A stretch of DNA of 64,000 nt. It comes from Gracilariopsis chorda (Eukaryota > Rhodophyta > Florideophyceae > Gracilariales > Gracilariaceae). Position 1 is the first letter of the stretch. Each line of letters starts with the position of its first letter. The DNA lies in contig NBIV01000186.1 of NCBI GenBank assembly GCA_003194525.1, forward strand, positions 103,082 through 167,081, given 5' to 3'. Under the pieces are notes generated by a model. It saw only the letters and a program-made list of their open reading frames with translations. It had not been told where the DNA came from and did no database searches. Shown here piece after piece: positions 1 to 9,325 of the stretch. The translations under genes and the position numbers were made by a program.

Positions 1-1036
1 GAGTGCAACAGTGGAGATTGTGTAAACGTCATGGGCGGATCTACGCCTACAGGATGTGATGAGAAAGGGTGTACTGACAACAGTCCATTCGAGAAGAGCT
101 GCATGAACGGAGAATGTGCAACTGTCACTTCTACCCCTTGTCCGGTTTGCAACGAATGCAACAGTGGCGCCTGTTCAGCTGTGACGGATGGATCTATGCC
201 TACAGGATGTGATGAGAAAGGGTGTACTGACAACAGTCCATTCGAGAAGAGCTGCATGAACGGAGAATGTGCAACTGTCACTTCTACCCCTTGTCCGGTT
301 TGCAACGAATGCAGCACTGGTGCCTGTTCAGCTGTGACGGATGGATCTAAGCCCACTGGTTGTGATAGCATGGAATGTTTCAATGCGGTAACACCGGGTG
401 AATACGAATGCGTCGGTGGAGAGTGCAAGTTGAAGGCACTGACGCCATGTGACGAATGCGACCTGTGCGATGACCAAAGTGTTAAATGTGTATTTAACAC
501 AACTAGTTCAATGGGAGAAGTGTGCAGCACATGTGGAGAAATTTGCACGCCGCAGGAAGACGGAACTGGTGCTTGTGTAGACAGATGCAGTGGGCAAGAA
601 TGCACGTTTGGTATCATTGACGAAGAAGATGTGTGCGGAGAAGGGTGCCAAGATGACAGCGACTGCACTGCTGATGAAGATTGCATCGAAGGCGTGTGTG
701 TAGACTCATCTATATGCACGGCGTCCAAAAGGGCCCTGTGTGATACCGTGTTCCAGGATTTGAGCGGTACGAGTAGCAACAGCGGAAAATGTTGTCCAGC
801 TACAGCTGCTTGTGTGAAGAATGTGTTGAACTTGGATGAGAACTCCGTATGCAGTACGGAGTGCGGTGCGCAATGCAGTGCGACTGCAAATGCAGGTTCC
901 ACAAACGTTAGAGAAATTTATTGTGTGTTTTGGTGACGAAACATCAACAGAGCTGACCGCTGCCGATCTTCCGAAATGTGCAGACTTGGCCGAAAGTATT
1001 CCGAACGATTGCTCAGAACTGAATGTCTGTGACTAG
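1..1036 (+). pseudogene. Secreted Cys-rich repeat protein, copy A (partial, frameshifted)
   Basis: The reading frame is open from the window edge and equals the C-terminal 60 percent of the protein at 15409-17130. It has two nearly identical 51-residue Cys-rich units (starting near 46 and 199), then a diverged unit, a Cys-rich middle and a tail. One extra T in the run 928-931 shifts the frame, so translation ends at 936 with a short false tail; the original tail (about 35 codons to 1036) is read in another frame. The 5' half lies outside the window. Because the only lesion is a homopolymer indel, a sequencing or assembly error is as likely as a true pseudogene. Confidence 0.85.
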
Positions 1037-2816
1037 CGCCGCCTGTGAAGTTGAGACCTGTTAAATAACTCGGAATCCACGGTAGTGACTTTATTCGACA
1101 AGCTGTTTGTTAATGCGGGCGGTTGACGTGAACAGTCATCTTTCTGGTAAAACTTGCGTACTAGCTGTGCGTTGGGAGAGTCAACTTGTTCGATACAGAT
1201 AGGAATTTTCGCTTCTCTCTTTTCAAATGCCTCGTAACAGCCAAGCCGAGGTGATCTGGACTGAAAACGCTGCTAAAAGTTCTTATAGCTACAATGGTAG
1301 ATATAAGAGGGGGCCAATAGTGTTGCAACAAAAAGCTTATAAAACAAGATCATGTTTTTTATATATTCTTACAACAGAAAGACGTGTGGAGAAACATATC
1401 ATTTAAAGGAGGGAATCAACGTTTAATCGTTACTGTTGTAGTCATCAGCGCAAAACCACTTGGCAGCCTGACAACCAATAGAAAACGGCTGTTGACCAAT
1501 GGCAGCCAGATCTTGTGGTTACTATCGTAGCCGTAAGCGATCCGTGTCAACAGGGAACGCAGCAGCTAATTTATTTGAGACTTTGGGGCGGCAAACATCG
1601 TGGTGCAGGTCCTTCATTCTCCTGGACGCGCATTCTGACCTTTTCTTCCAAATTCGTGATCAGCAAGGTCCTCAACACAAGACGATTGCCGCCCTCTTTT
1701 TTCAAAGCCGTCATTCAAAACCCACCATTCTGTCCCAGGAGCAGCATGAGGTGCTTCATTATGCTGTCGGTAGCTGGTTATGCCTCGCTACCAGATGATC
1801 AGACTGTATACTCTGTCCTCACCCTGAGCTCAAACCATGTAAAGATCTTACCACAGCAAAGTTGAAAGTTGAACAATGAACAGTAGTCAACCACATAAAA
1901 GTTTGCAACAGAAAATGATACTAATATATGCACGAACGATGAAAATAACAACTTTGAAGTTCTGGCTGCCACTATTGTTTACATAAATCTTACTGCCATA
2001 ATACCTCTCTATTCTCTAACTAAGTTGTGCAATATTCGCAACCGCGTAAAAACAAACATTGAATCGTACGACATGTCTAAACTTTTGGTCCAATACCAAA
2101 AACTGTTTTAGGCGGCTGTTGACATTTTCATGCTTTGCTCTTATCTTAGAATGCTTGTGCCGTAGACTGTCTGAAAGAGGATTCTTTAATATACTTCTGG
2201 TCTGCCTACCCGTCATCAGTGATATCTTTTTCGTTTTGAAGCAAACAGTTCTTCATTTCACTTCGGAATGTATTGAGAACTAGATTGGCACAACACGGAA
2301 AGCCCCCATTTAGCCAAGCAATGCACCAGCTTCCGACCGATATACCTAGTTGGTAACGAATTCCAGCTGACTTAAATATATGTGAGTAACATATGCTACG
2401 AAACGGAGATGGCTCTAGGATAGGACGGTCAGTACCATCCACAGATATGTCGCAGTTCAAAAACGGAACTTCATGCTGACGGCTCTTCCAACTAAGCAGC
2501 ATATTGGTAGCATAGACGTTGGCGCAGGTATTTTGAGAACGTTTGCTTACAGTATATAGCTCGGAGGTTTAACGGACAAGCTTTTGTGACCACCTTCGCA
2601 ACATGTTCCCATTTACATTCGTAAGACTTAAATTAACATGTTTTGACTCTATTGAAGTAATAAAAACCTCCATTGCAAGGGCTTGAGCTTTCCACCTTCT
2701 GAAAGGCGTGGAAAGGGGAGTTTCAAGACAGTAGCTACCGTATATGATTGAGAACCTTTAAAATAGACCGGCATCTCCGCTGCTGAATACCGTTCCAAAT
2801 GGAACGAACGCGACAT
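1..2816. repeat. Long direct repeat, copy A
   Basis: This stretch matches 16096-18909 almost perfectly over its whole length. By eye the only differences are two one-base changes in T runs: four T at 928-931 against three at 17023-17025, and six T at 1697-1702 against five at 17791-17795. It holds the end of the Cys-rich gene (1-1036) and about 1.8 kb of flank (1037-2816) in which I see no gene; the short open frames there lack any recognisable protein. The match stops at 2816, exactly where gypsy coding sequence begins. A very recent duplication or an assembly artefact would both explain it. Confidence 0.95.
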
Positions 2817-3757
2817 GCGGGCAACGACCGGATTGATCCTGAAAAAGCACTTGAAGCGCTGGACTTCAGCCACGTGCCAGAGTCGCACCGCGACAAACTC
2901 CGTACTATGTTACGGGAATTCACCACAATGTGGGATGGCTCGCTTGGCGAGATTAATGCAACGGAACACTGGATCGATTTAATCCCCGGTGCGCGACCGG
3001 TTGCACAACCCCCTTACAGGGCAGGTCCGAAAGCTCGGGAAGAGGAGCAGTCCCAAGTGGACAAGACGCTCCGCGCAGGTGTGATTGAGCCCGCTCAATC
3101 ACCCTGGGCATCCCCAGTTGTACTGGCTTTAAAGGCCGACGGAACCTGGAGATTCTGTGTCGACTACCGCTGGCTCAATGCCGTGACCGTTAGGGACACG
3201 TACCCTATCCCTCGTATGGAAGAGTGCATTGACTCCCTTGGAGACGCCACTGTGTTCACGGCCCTTGATGCCAATTGGGGATATTGGGAAGTACCTGTCA
3301 GACAGGAGGATCGCGACAAAACCGCATTCACCTGCCACGCAGGAACGTACCGCTTCAAGCGGGTGCCATTTGGGTTAACCAACGCCCCCGCCACCTTTCA
3401 GCGTGCAGTAGATATTCTACTCAATCGCTTTGAGTGGCGGAGTTGTCTGGTCTACCTTGATGATATTATCATCTTCTCCAACTCGTTGGACGACCATCTC
3501 ACTCACATCCGAGACGTGCTGACCGTACTCCGCGATGCGGGAATTACCCTCAAGTTGAGAAAATGCGAGTTTTTCACAGATACTGTGAAGTATCTGGGCC
3601 ACATTATCCGTCTTGGAAGGTTAGCCATCGAGAAAGCTCGAGTCAAATCCCTCGTGGAGGCGAAAGAACCCCGTACTCAAACGGAACTGCGCTCCTTTTT
3701 GGGGCTGGTCAACGTCTATCGACGGTTTATCCCGAACTTTTCGGATACTGCGGCGCC
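2817..3757 (+). pseudogene. Gypsy reverse transcriptase domain
   Basis: RNA-directed DNA polymerase of the gypsy element, which would copy element RNA into DNA in cytoplasmic particles. Visible motifs in order are a QPPYR entry segment, FCVDYRWLN, the TALDANWGYW block (first catalytic Asp), VPFGLTNAPATFQ, and the YLDD active site near 3450-3465, followed by KCEFF and YLGHII in the connection. Then comes the FLGLVNVYRRFIPNFS block that precedes RNase H in this family. The apparent ATG at 2799 belongs to the flanking repeat, so it is not the native start. The frame stops at 3759-3761 by an apparent one-base deletion just after SDTAAP; the next domain continues in the next frame. Confidence 0.9.
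2882..3596. repeat. Array of short perfect hairpins inside the RT coding region
   Basis: Perfect stems of 5-9 bp with loops of 1-7 nt recur through the RT gene. Read by eye: 2882-2894, 2900-2915, 2923-2933, 2939-2951, 2986-3000, 3081-3102 (9-bp stem, 4-nt loop), 3104-3117, 3191-3207, 3294-3306, 3331-3343, 3350-3362, 3459-3473 (7-bp stem over the active-site codons), 3549-3559, 3573-3589 (7-bp) and 3577-3596 (7-bp). I estimate chance would give about five stems of 5 bp or more with such loops in 720 bases, and well under one of 7 bp or more. Confidence 0.8.
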
Positions 3758-4312
3758 CTGAACGCGCTGTTGCGAAAGGGGAACCCCCCAAAACTGGGAA
3801 CATTTACGCCCGAGCAATCGGAAGCTTTTAACTCCTTGAAGGAGGCTGTCACATCAGCACCAATCCTACATCTCCCAAAACTTGGGTTGCCATACTGTGT
3901 AGATACGGACTCGAGCGACTACCAAGTCGGGTGTGCTCTTTTTCAAACCACCCCCGAGGGGGAACGACATCCAAGTGGTTATTGGTCGCGCTCGCTCAAT
4001 GTTCATGAGCGGAACTACTCCGTATCAGAGAAAGAGTGCCTCGCCGTCGTATGGGCGATGACCACTCTGCGCCCCTACCTTATGGGAATTCACTTCACCG
4101 TGTACACGGATCATTCCTCATTGAGGTGGTTGATGAATATCTCCGACCCGTCGGGACGCCTCATGCGCTGGAGACTCCGCCTCGCGGAATATGACTTTCA
4201 AGCCATTTATAAAAAGGGTGCGCAGAACACCCAGGCCGACGCTTTGTCGCGGTACCCACAAGTGGGGAAGCACTCCCAACGGAGGATGATGAAGTCTCAT
4301 GTTTCATGGCTA
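3758..4312 (+). pseudogene. Gypsy RNase H domain
   Basis: RNase H of the same polyprotein, which removes the RNA strand during reverse transcription. It opens with an LNALLRKG segment and a conserved FNSLKEAVTSAPIL block. Then come VDTDSSDYQVG (first catalytic Asp), the SVSEKECLAVVWA helix (Glu) and TVYTDHSSLRWLM (Asp), and it ends in the family hallmark QADALSRYP near 4235-4260. It is in a different frame from the RT domain. After 4300 the product continues in yet another frame as an acidic linker (4299-4500) towards the integrase. Confidence 0.88.
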
Positions 4313-4534
4313 TGACCCGGATGATCCGGAATATGCCTTCGAGGCTAGGCCAGAAACCTGGGACGAGGATGCTGATTTTGACGAACTACTCGCATCGCGA
4401 GATGAATCTGAGAACCCGTTACCGGGAAACTTTGTACCGGTATCACCGGAAGAAATGATCGAGAACAATTCGGCGACCCATTCTGTACGAGAATTCGTGC
4501 CCATATCAACGGTGGTGAAGATTTCCCTTTCGGG

Positions 4535-5560
4535 TAAACGACAAAGGCTACCTCGTACGAAAGGTCGAAGCCCGCCACAGATTGTGTACCACATTCCCTG
4601 CAATCGCGGGTGTTACATCTATGACACTACGCCCCCATTGGAGGTCACCCAGGTGGGAGGAAACTCTACCTAACCCTGCGAAGGATTTCTATTGGCCCGC
4701 AATGGCGGTGGATTGCTACGCAACTGTGCGGATTTGTAGCGAATGCGCGAAGAATCGCGTCAAACTCCGCAAAAATGCGAAGAAGATGAAACTATTCCCC
4801 GCAAGGGCGCCACTCGAGTTTATCGAAATTGATCTGCTTGGACCACTACTCACCACAAACGTGGAAACAAGTTTCTACTTGTCATCACCGACCGCTTTTC
4901 TAAGCTGGGTCGGACTGTCCCTCTTCGGAGGATAACCGCTCTCACGGTGGCCCAGGCTCTGGTGACGCACTGGATTTTTGTGTACGGTCCCCCTGTGGAG
5001 GTGCTCTCCGACAACCAGAAGCAGTTCGTGAGCAAGTTCTTCCAGGATGTTTGTCGCATCCTGGATGTCAAGAACTTGTTCACGACTACCTACCACCCCC
5101 AGTGTAATGGGCAAGTTGAACGGTTTAACTGGACGTTACTCGCGGCGTTACGTTCCTACGTCGCTGACCACCCAACGAATTGGATCTCTACGCTGATGCG
5201 GTAACCTACGCGTACAATACGCAGGTACACCGGACTACCGGAGTTTCGCCATTCGAGTTGGTTCTATCTAGAACACCCCCGCCTGTGGCGCTGGAACCCC
5301 AAGCTACCTTGGACAATTTCCCATCTGTGGGTATCTACCGGCAGCAATGGAAGCAATGGCTTTCCAAGCTGGTCCCCGCTGCGCGGAAGTCTATGGCACG
5401 GGCCCAAGCCGCTTACAAGCGGGATTTTGATGCTCGCTTGCGAGGAAAACCGTCCCGATTCGGGCAAATAACTACATCTTCATCAGGAAGGAGTACTACA
5501 ACCGGAACGGGAGAAGCGTCACAAACTCTCACCTGTGGCGGATGGACCCTTCAAGGTCAT
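4535..5560 (+). pseudogene. Gypsy integrase (split over several frames)
   Basis: Integrase inserts the DNA copy into the genome. Parts can be read in three frames: a zinc-binding region ending in RICSECAKNRVKLR near 4730-4770, the first catalytic Asp in EIDLLGPLL near 4825, the second in VLSDNQKQF near 5005, and the catalytic Glu in NGQVERFN near 5115. After that come an AYNTQVHRTTGVSPFELVLSR segment and a basic C-terminal part near 5400. Frame breaks lie near 4600, 4900 and 5190. All three catalytic residues survive, so the damage is by small indels rather than by loss of the active site. Confidence 0.87.
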
Positions 5561-7437
5561 CTCTGTTAACACCGACACTGTCGTGGTAGAGATGGGCGAC
5601 ACGCACGAACGGATTTCCCGTGATCGTGTTGTCCTTGCCCCTCCTCCCTTGTCAGAGGTAGTCCTGGATCCAGGCAACCGCGTTTCTACGGACTCTGCAA
5701 CACCGGAATCATCCGGGAGTACTAGGCCTACGGTACTACCACACCCCAGCCGGGGACTCTCAGACCTACCGACTTTGTCGGACTCACCGGCTCAGCCGGG
5801 TAATTCGGGCCTCTCAGCGCCCTCCCCTACCACGTCTGCCCCACTGGCGCGCATTTATACCCGCCAGGCGGGGAATGTTATCCCTTATCCCGCCGCTCCG
5901 TCTAAGGAGGGGAGGGGAACACTCGTTTTCGAGGAACGATATTGCCGTCGCAACGGGAAACACACCGTAACATACGGAACACTGGACCGTGGAGCACGGA
6001 GTATGTCACGCGACACTAATCCCCCGTTTCCCGGGCATTGCTGTGCAACAGGAACCAGACGGGCAGGCCCCGCAAAAGCGGCCAATACACCGTTTGTCAC
6101 GGGAAAACGAGAACCCTCCCTCCAATACCGCAGCAGCGGAAATGCAATCGCCCGATCCATCCCCGGAGGCATCGCCACAAACGCGGAAAATATACCGTGC
6201 TACACGGGAAGTTGAAGCGCAACTACCGCACACCCCTGTCAGGGAAGGATCCCCGATAAAGGAGTATGGTGGACGATTGCCCCCAATCCCCTGAGCAGAG
6301 CGATGCATCGAAGCCGCCATTGGCAGAAGCCCCCGCGGAAGTGGTTCAATTTAGGTCCAGCAGACCCGCGCCCCGCGGAGAAGAGGCGTCCAGATACGCC
6401 AGCCTCACAGGGAAATACCCACACCCCTCTTGGGGAAAAAGGCAGCCAAGCCGCAGTCGAAGCTTCAGGCGCTGGCGCGCAAGCGCCGGAAACGCCTCCC
6501 GTCGTTGACGGAATCGAAGCCCCCGCTCCGGGGAATAATTTGCGCCAACCCCTGCAACGCTGCGGCGAAGAACCGAGGAACTCGGGAAAAAACGCGCGCC
6601 ATCGCATGCTCGAAACCGGTCATACCGGACGCTGCTCCTCCGCGTGGAGACAGTGAACCGCACTTAGCGGCCAAGCCCCTGAAAAGGGTGTCATCGGCAC
6701 CTGCCCAGCACCCTCCAAAGGAGAATTTTGACCAAAATACCGGTGTACCGGAGTTAGCCCCAGGCAACCCGTCAGTAGCCGGGGACACCACGGCATCGCC
6801 GGAACGTATGGTGCAGAGCGCTCGTGCGCCTGGCAGGGAGGCGGTTTGCCACCTAATCACCGTGTCGCACGGGACCCCCCAGGGGATTGTGGAAATGCCG
6901 ATTCCGCAGGAGCGGTCATCTTCCCGCAAACTCGCGGTTCGTGAGCTCAACTGCGAAGGCCGAGCCCAAGTCCCCCGCCGACTGGCGGTTCGCCCGCAAT
7001 ACCGCGAAAGCGGAAATGAACCTGCCCCAATGGGGAATGACTTGCCGGTGAAAACCGTGGCACCACACACCCTCTTGAGGGATATCTTCCCGCATGAGCA
7101 GCGGCCGCTATCACAGCGCACGGCAACGCCGGAGTTATCGCCGAACACCCTGCTAAGGAACATTATACCGCACAGCGGGCAGCCCCCGCAAGGAAGTACA
7201 ACCACCACCCGGCACGGCCGGCAGGTCTACGAACGAGAGTTCGTAGTAGACCGACTTGTCGGACACACCTGGGACCAGGATGGTATTCTACAATACCGCG
7301 TCCGCTGGTACGGGTACGACCCCAGTGGGGATACGTGGGAGCCAATTGAACACCTCCCACGGTCGCAGGTCCTGCGATACCACCGTCAAACGGGAACTGC
7401 ACCCCCAGCCACGCTGGTTAATGCACAAGTTGGGTAA
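5535..7437 (+). pseudogene. Gypsy integrase tail, long linker and chromodomain
   Basis: The stretch starts with DGPFKVISVNTDTVVVEMGD, the usual small domain after a gypsy integrase, read to 6215. About 1.1 kb of Pro/Arg/Thr-rich low-complexity linker follows, changing frame on the way (6430-7437 is one open frame). The end (about 7220-7400) is a chromodomain: YEREFVVDRLVGH, then YRVRWYGYDPSGDTWEPIEHL, with the aromatic residues expected for binding methylated histone tails. Chromodomains in chromoviruses steer insertion into heterochromatin. The linker is far longer than usual for the family and its DNA is full of short hairpins. Confidence 0.82.
6975..7417. repeat. Array of short perfect hairpins in linker and chromodomain DNA
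   Basis: The spacing is regular, about every 15-30 bases: 6975-6988, 7002-7013 (GAAA loop), 7025-7035, 7046-7057 (GAAA loop), 7070-7081, 7121-7131, 7168-7178, 7209-7221, 7228-7245 (7-bp stem, GAGA loop), 7251-7262, 7268-7279, 7282-7297, 7320-7330, 7334-7361 (8-bp stem, 12-nt loop), 7363-7377, 7383-7393 and 7405-7417. Several loops have the GNRA form that stabilises RNA hairpins. The series continues into 7480-7560 and the LTR (7924-7948, 9-bp stem). Confidence 0.8.
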
Positions 7438-7679
7438 CGTTGCCGCGCGAACGGGGGGCGATAGGAAAGGATAACAAGCAAGGTCCGTCGAAGACGGGGA
7501 ACTCAAACGAGAATCACCGTTCAAAACGGGAAAGTTTATTCAAGGGAGCAGCTAGCTCCCCACAACACTATATTACAGTAGCCGGCTATGCCAGGAAAGA
7601 AGAACCGGAGACGGCGTATGCGCTTTTATCACCCATTTTCGTCTGGGAACCCTCCGCGTCCGCGGTCGTTTTCACGTCT

Positions 7680-7690
7680 TAGGGGGGGAT
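7680..7690 (+). promoter_or_regulatory. Polypurine tract
   Basis: An A/G run with seven consecutive G sits directly before the TGTAGTG start of the 3' LTR. This is the usual primer site for plus-strand DNA synthesis in LTR retroelements, and its position relative to the LTR start supports the call. Confidence 0.7.
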
Positions 7691-7691
7691 A

Positions 7692-8535
7692 TGTAGTGCA
7701 ACGGAACAGGGAGGGATTCTTGGTACTTGAACGCTTTCCCGATATTATCGGTTGTGTAGTGTGTATATGAACTACGCCCCACTATGGGGGATATGGACAC
7801 GTGGGACACGGTTTTGGGTCAATTGGCGGTTGGCCACAGTAGTGGATGTTGCCACGAAATGTGGAGTATTTTAGTTAATATTATTTATTATTTTCACACC
7901 CATTTCTGGGAAGCTAGTACTTAGTGCGACGGGGCACTGCCGTCGCACCAGTAAACCTTCCCCAAAAAGGGACTCCAACCTGGGGAATTGGCTCTAGTTG
8001 TTGCCGCTTGCGCGCGTACTCTACTCCTCCTTTGAGGGAAACGCCGTAAACCACGGGACATCTAACCCCCTTGCACATCTAAAAGGACCCATCACTGGGA
8101 GTATAATTGTTCCAATTGCATTGGTGTTTCGCCCTGTATAGGGATATTGTTACCGGCATCGCCGTTCGTCCCCGTCGCTCTCGGGACTCACATCGCTCTC
8201 TTTTTCTCCTCTTCGCCCTTCTTTTTACCCCTTTTTAGGGTAGCACCTCCCGCTATCCGCGGCCCTCGTGTGCACATCCGTCCACACACCCCCACTTACG
8301 TGGACACATACCTCTACTGAGGATCACACTCCGCTCACGCGGATACCGATTCTGCGCCTTCACCTCCCTGCGCAAGTCACGACAGGTGTTCCTGGTCTTA
8401 CAAACCGGCTTCGCCGTGACACCTCTGGGAGGGCTCTACCCAACTGGGTTCACCTCGTGAGAGGAAGATCCCGAACGTCTTTGGGTGTTTTTCCGCTTTG
8501 GGGCATTGCACTACAGTACGCGCGTGCAAAAACCT
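7692..8535 (+). repeat. 3' LTR of the gypsy element (right end not fixed)
   Basis: The LTR starts with TG directly after the polypurine tract. It is non-coding and hairpin-rich, for example a 9-bp perfect stem at 7924-7948. No second LTR is in the window, because the 5' part of the element is missing, so the right end cannot be set by comparison. A CTG/CAG-rich repeat begins near 8520, and hairpin-rich sequence resumes after 8910 (for instance 9025-9074). The LTR may therefore run further and be interrupted by that repeat. Confidence 0.55.
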
Positions 8536-8910
8536 CTCTTGGCGCAACGCCTCCCTTTTTCCAAAACCTTCTCCAGCAGCAGCAGCAGCGGCAACAACAA
8601 CAGCAGCAAAGCTCAACTCTCATTGGCTGCTGCTGCGTGTTGAATGCCACAGAAACTCAATGGCTGCCTCTGCAGCAGTGCAAGGAACCCCACTGCACAG
8701 TACTTGGAACTGCAGTCATTTTGGCAGTGGAAGCCAATTAGAGTCTACTGTACTCTACACAGAGAACTGCATGCCAGCCATTCAAAAACGCACAGGCGCT
8801 AAATTGCAACTAAATTCCATATTCACTTTTGTGGCAGCGGTGTTTATTGGTTTGCAGGGCGTTTGCGAGCGATAGCGAGCAAAAACGGCCTGCAGATCCC
8901 CGAAAGTCAC
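8520..8910 (-). repeat. CTG/CAG-rich dispersed repeat, copy 1
   Basis: Read on the minus strand, this has a CTG run followed by a block containing GGAGGCGTTGCGCCA, the same core as at 57275-57391 and 63929-64000. The flank also shares small pieces with those copies (GCCAGCCATTC, ACTGCAGTC, GCTCGC-rich palindromes). It carries no protein. It is probably a non-autonomous mobile repeat or a transposon end. Confidence 0.6.
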
Positions 8911-9024
8911 CTTTATTCAGCGGCCTGCAGCACCTCCCACGGTGGAATGCCGCTCCCTCTTGTCTTAACCCTACTAAGGATCTGTGCAACAACGACCTTC
9001 GCACCCCTTAAAAATTAGTAAACT

Positions 9025-9074
9025 GCACGATTTGGTTTTTTTGGCGCAAACTGCGCCAGCACCCAAAATCGTGC
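9025..9074. repeat. Inverted repeat (hairpin)
   Basis: GCACGATTT and its complement face each other across an inner GGCGCA / TGCGCC stem with a 3-nt loop, with some mismatch between the two stems. It lies in non-coding DNA downstream of the gypsy LTR. Confidence 0.6.
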
Positions 9075-9195
9075 TTCACGTTCAATTTTTTAGTGTTTTG
9101 GTTCGCCAACTTTTTGCGCCAATGATAATCAACCGTTTTGGACAGCCGAAACGTTTGATTTTCAGGTATGTGACCGTTCAAGCTCCGACCCTAAC

Positions 9196-9325
9196 ACTCT
9201 TTCCTTCAGGCAAGATGCATACGTCACAACTGCAGAGAAGATTGGTAGGGCGGCACTACCACTCTTTTCGGCAGGCAAGATGCAGACGTCAAAAAACTGC
9301 AGGAAACAGTGGTAGAGCCGAAAGC
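9196..9325 (+). repeat. Tandem repeat, two 65-bp units
   Basis: Two diverged copies lie head to tail, each with CACTCTTT, then CAGGCAAGATGCA, ACGTCA, ACTGCAG and GGTAG. The shared CAGGCAAGATGC starts at 9207 and again at 9272. It is non-coding. Confidence 0.7.

Larger units (their letters stand above)
2817..8535 (+). mobile_element. Ty3/gypsy chromovirus-type LTR retroelement, 5' truncated and frameshifted
   Basis: Domain order is RT, RNase H, zinc-binding region, integrase, long Pro/Arg-rich linker, chromodomain, polypurine tract, 3' LTR, which is the order of chromoviruses. Gag, protease and the 5' LTR are missing: the element starts at the breakpoint of the long repeat, with only six in-frame codons of flank before it. 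At least five frame changes (near 3757, 4300, 4600, 4900 and 5190) make it inactive as read; the one at 3757 fits loss of one C in a C run. Base composition is visibly more GC-rich than the neighbours. The right end is uncertain because a CTG-rich repeat begins near 8520 inside or beside the LTR. Confidence 0.85.

Noticed and set aside
2799..2816. Native start codon for the gypsy polyprotein
   Set aside because: This ATG and the next codons are part of the long direct repeat and are present at 18892-18909 without any gypsy sequence.
6465..7208. 247-codon open frame on the minus strand
   Set aside because: It lies opposite the gypsy linker and has the composition expected of a complementary shadow; no domain is visible.
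6975..7417. CRISPR or tRNA-like array from regular hairpins
   Set aside because: The hairpins differ in sequence, there is no constant repeat, and they lie in protein-coding frames.
8574..8612. Polyglutamine protein from the CAG run
   Set aside because: The run belongs to a dispersed non-coding repeat seen three times; the surrounding frame has no other protein-like feature.
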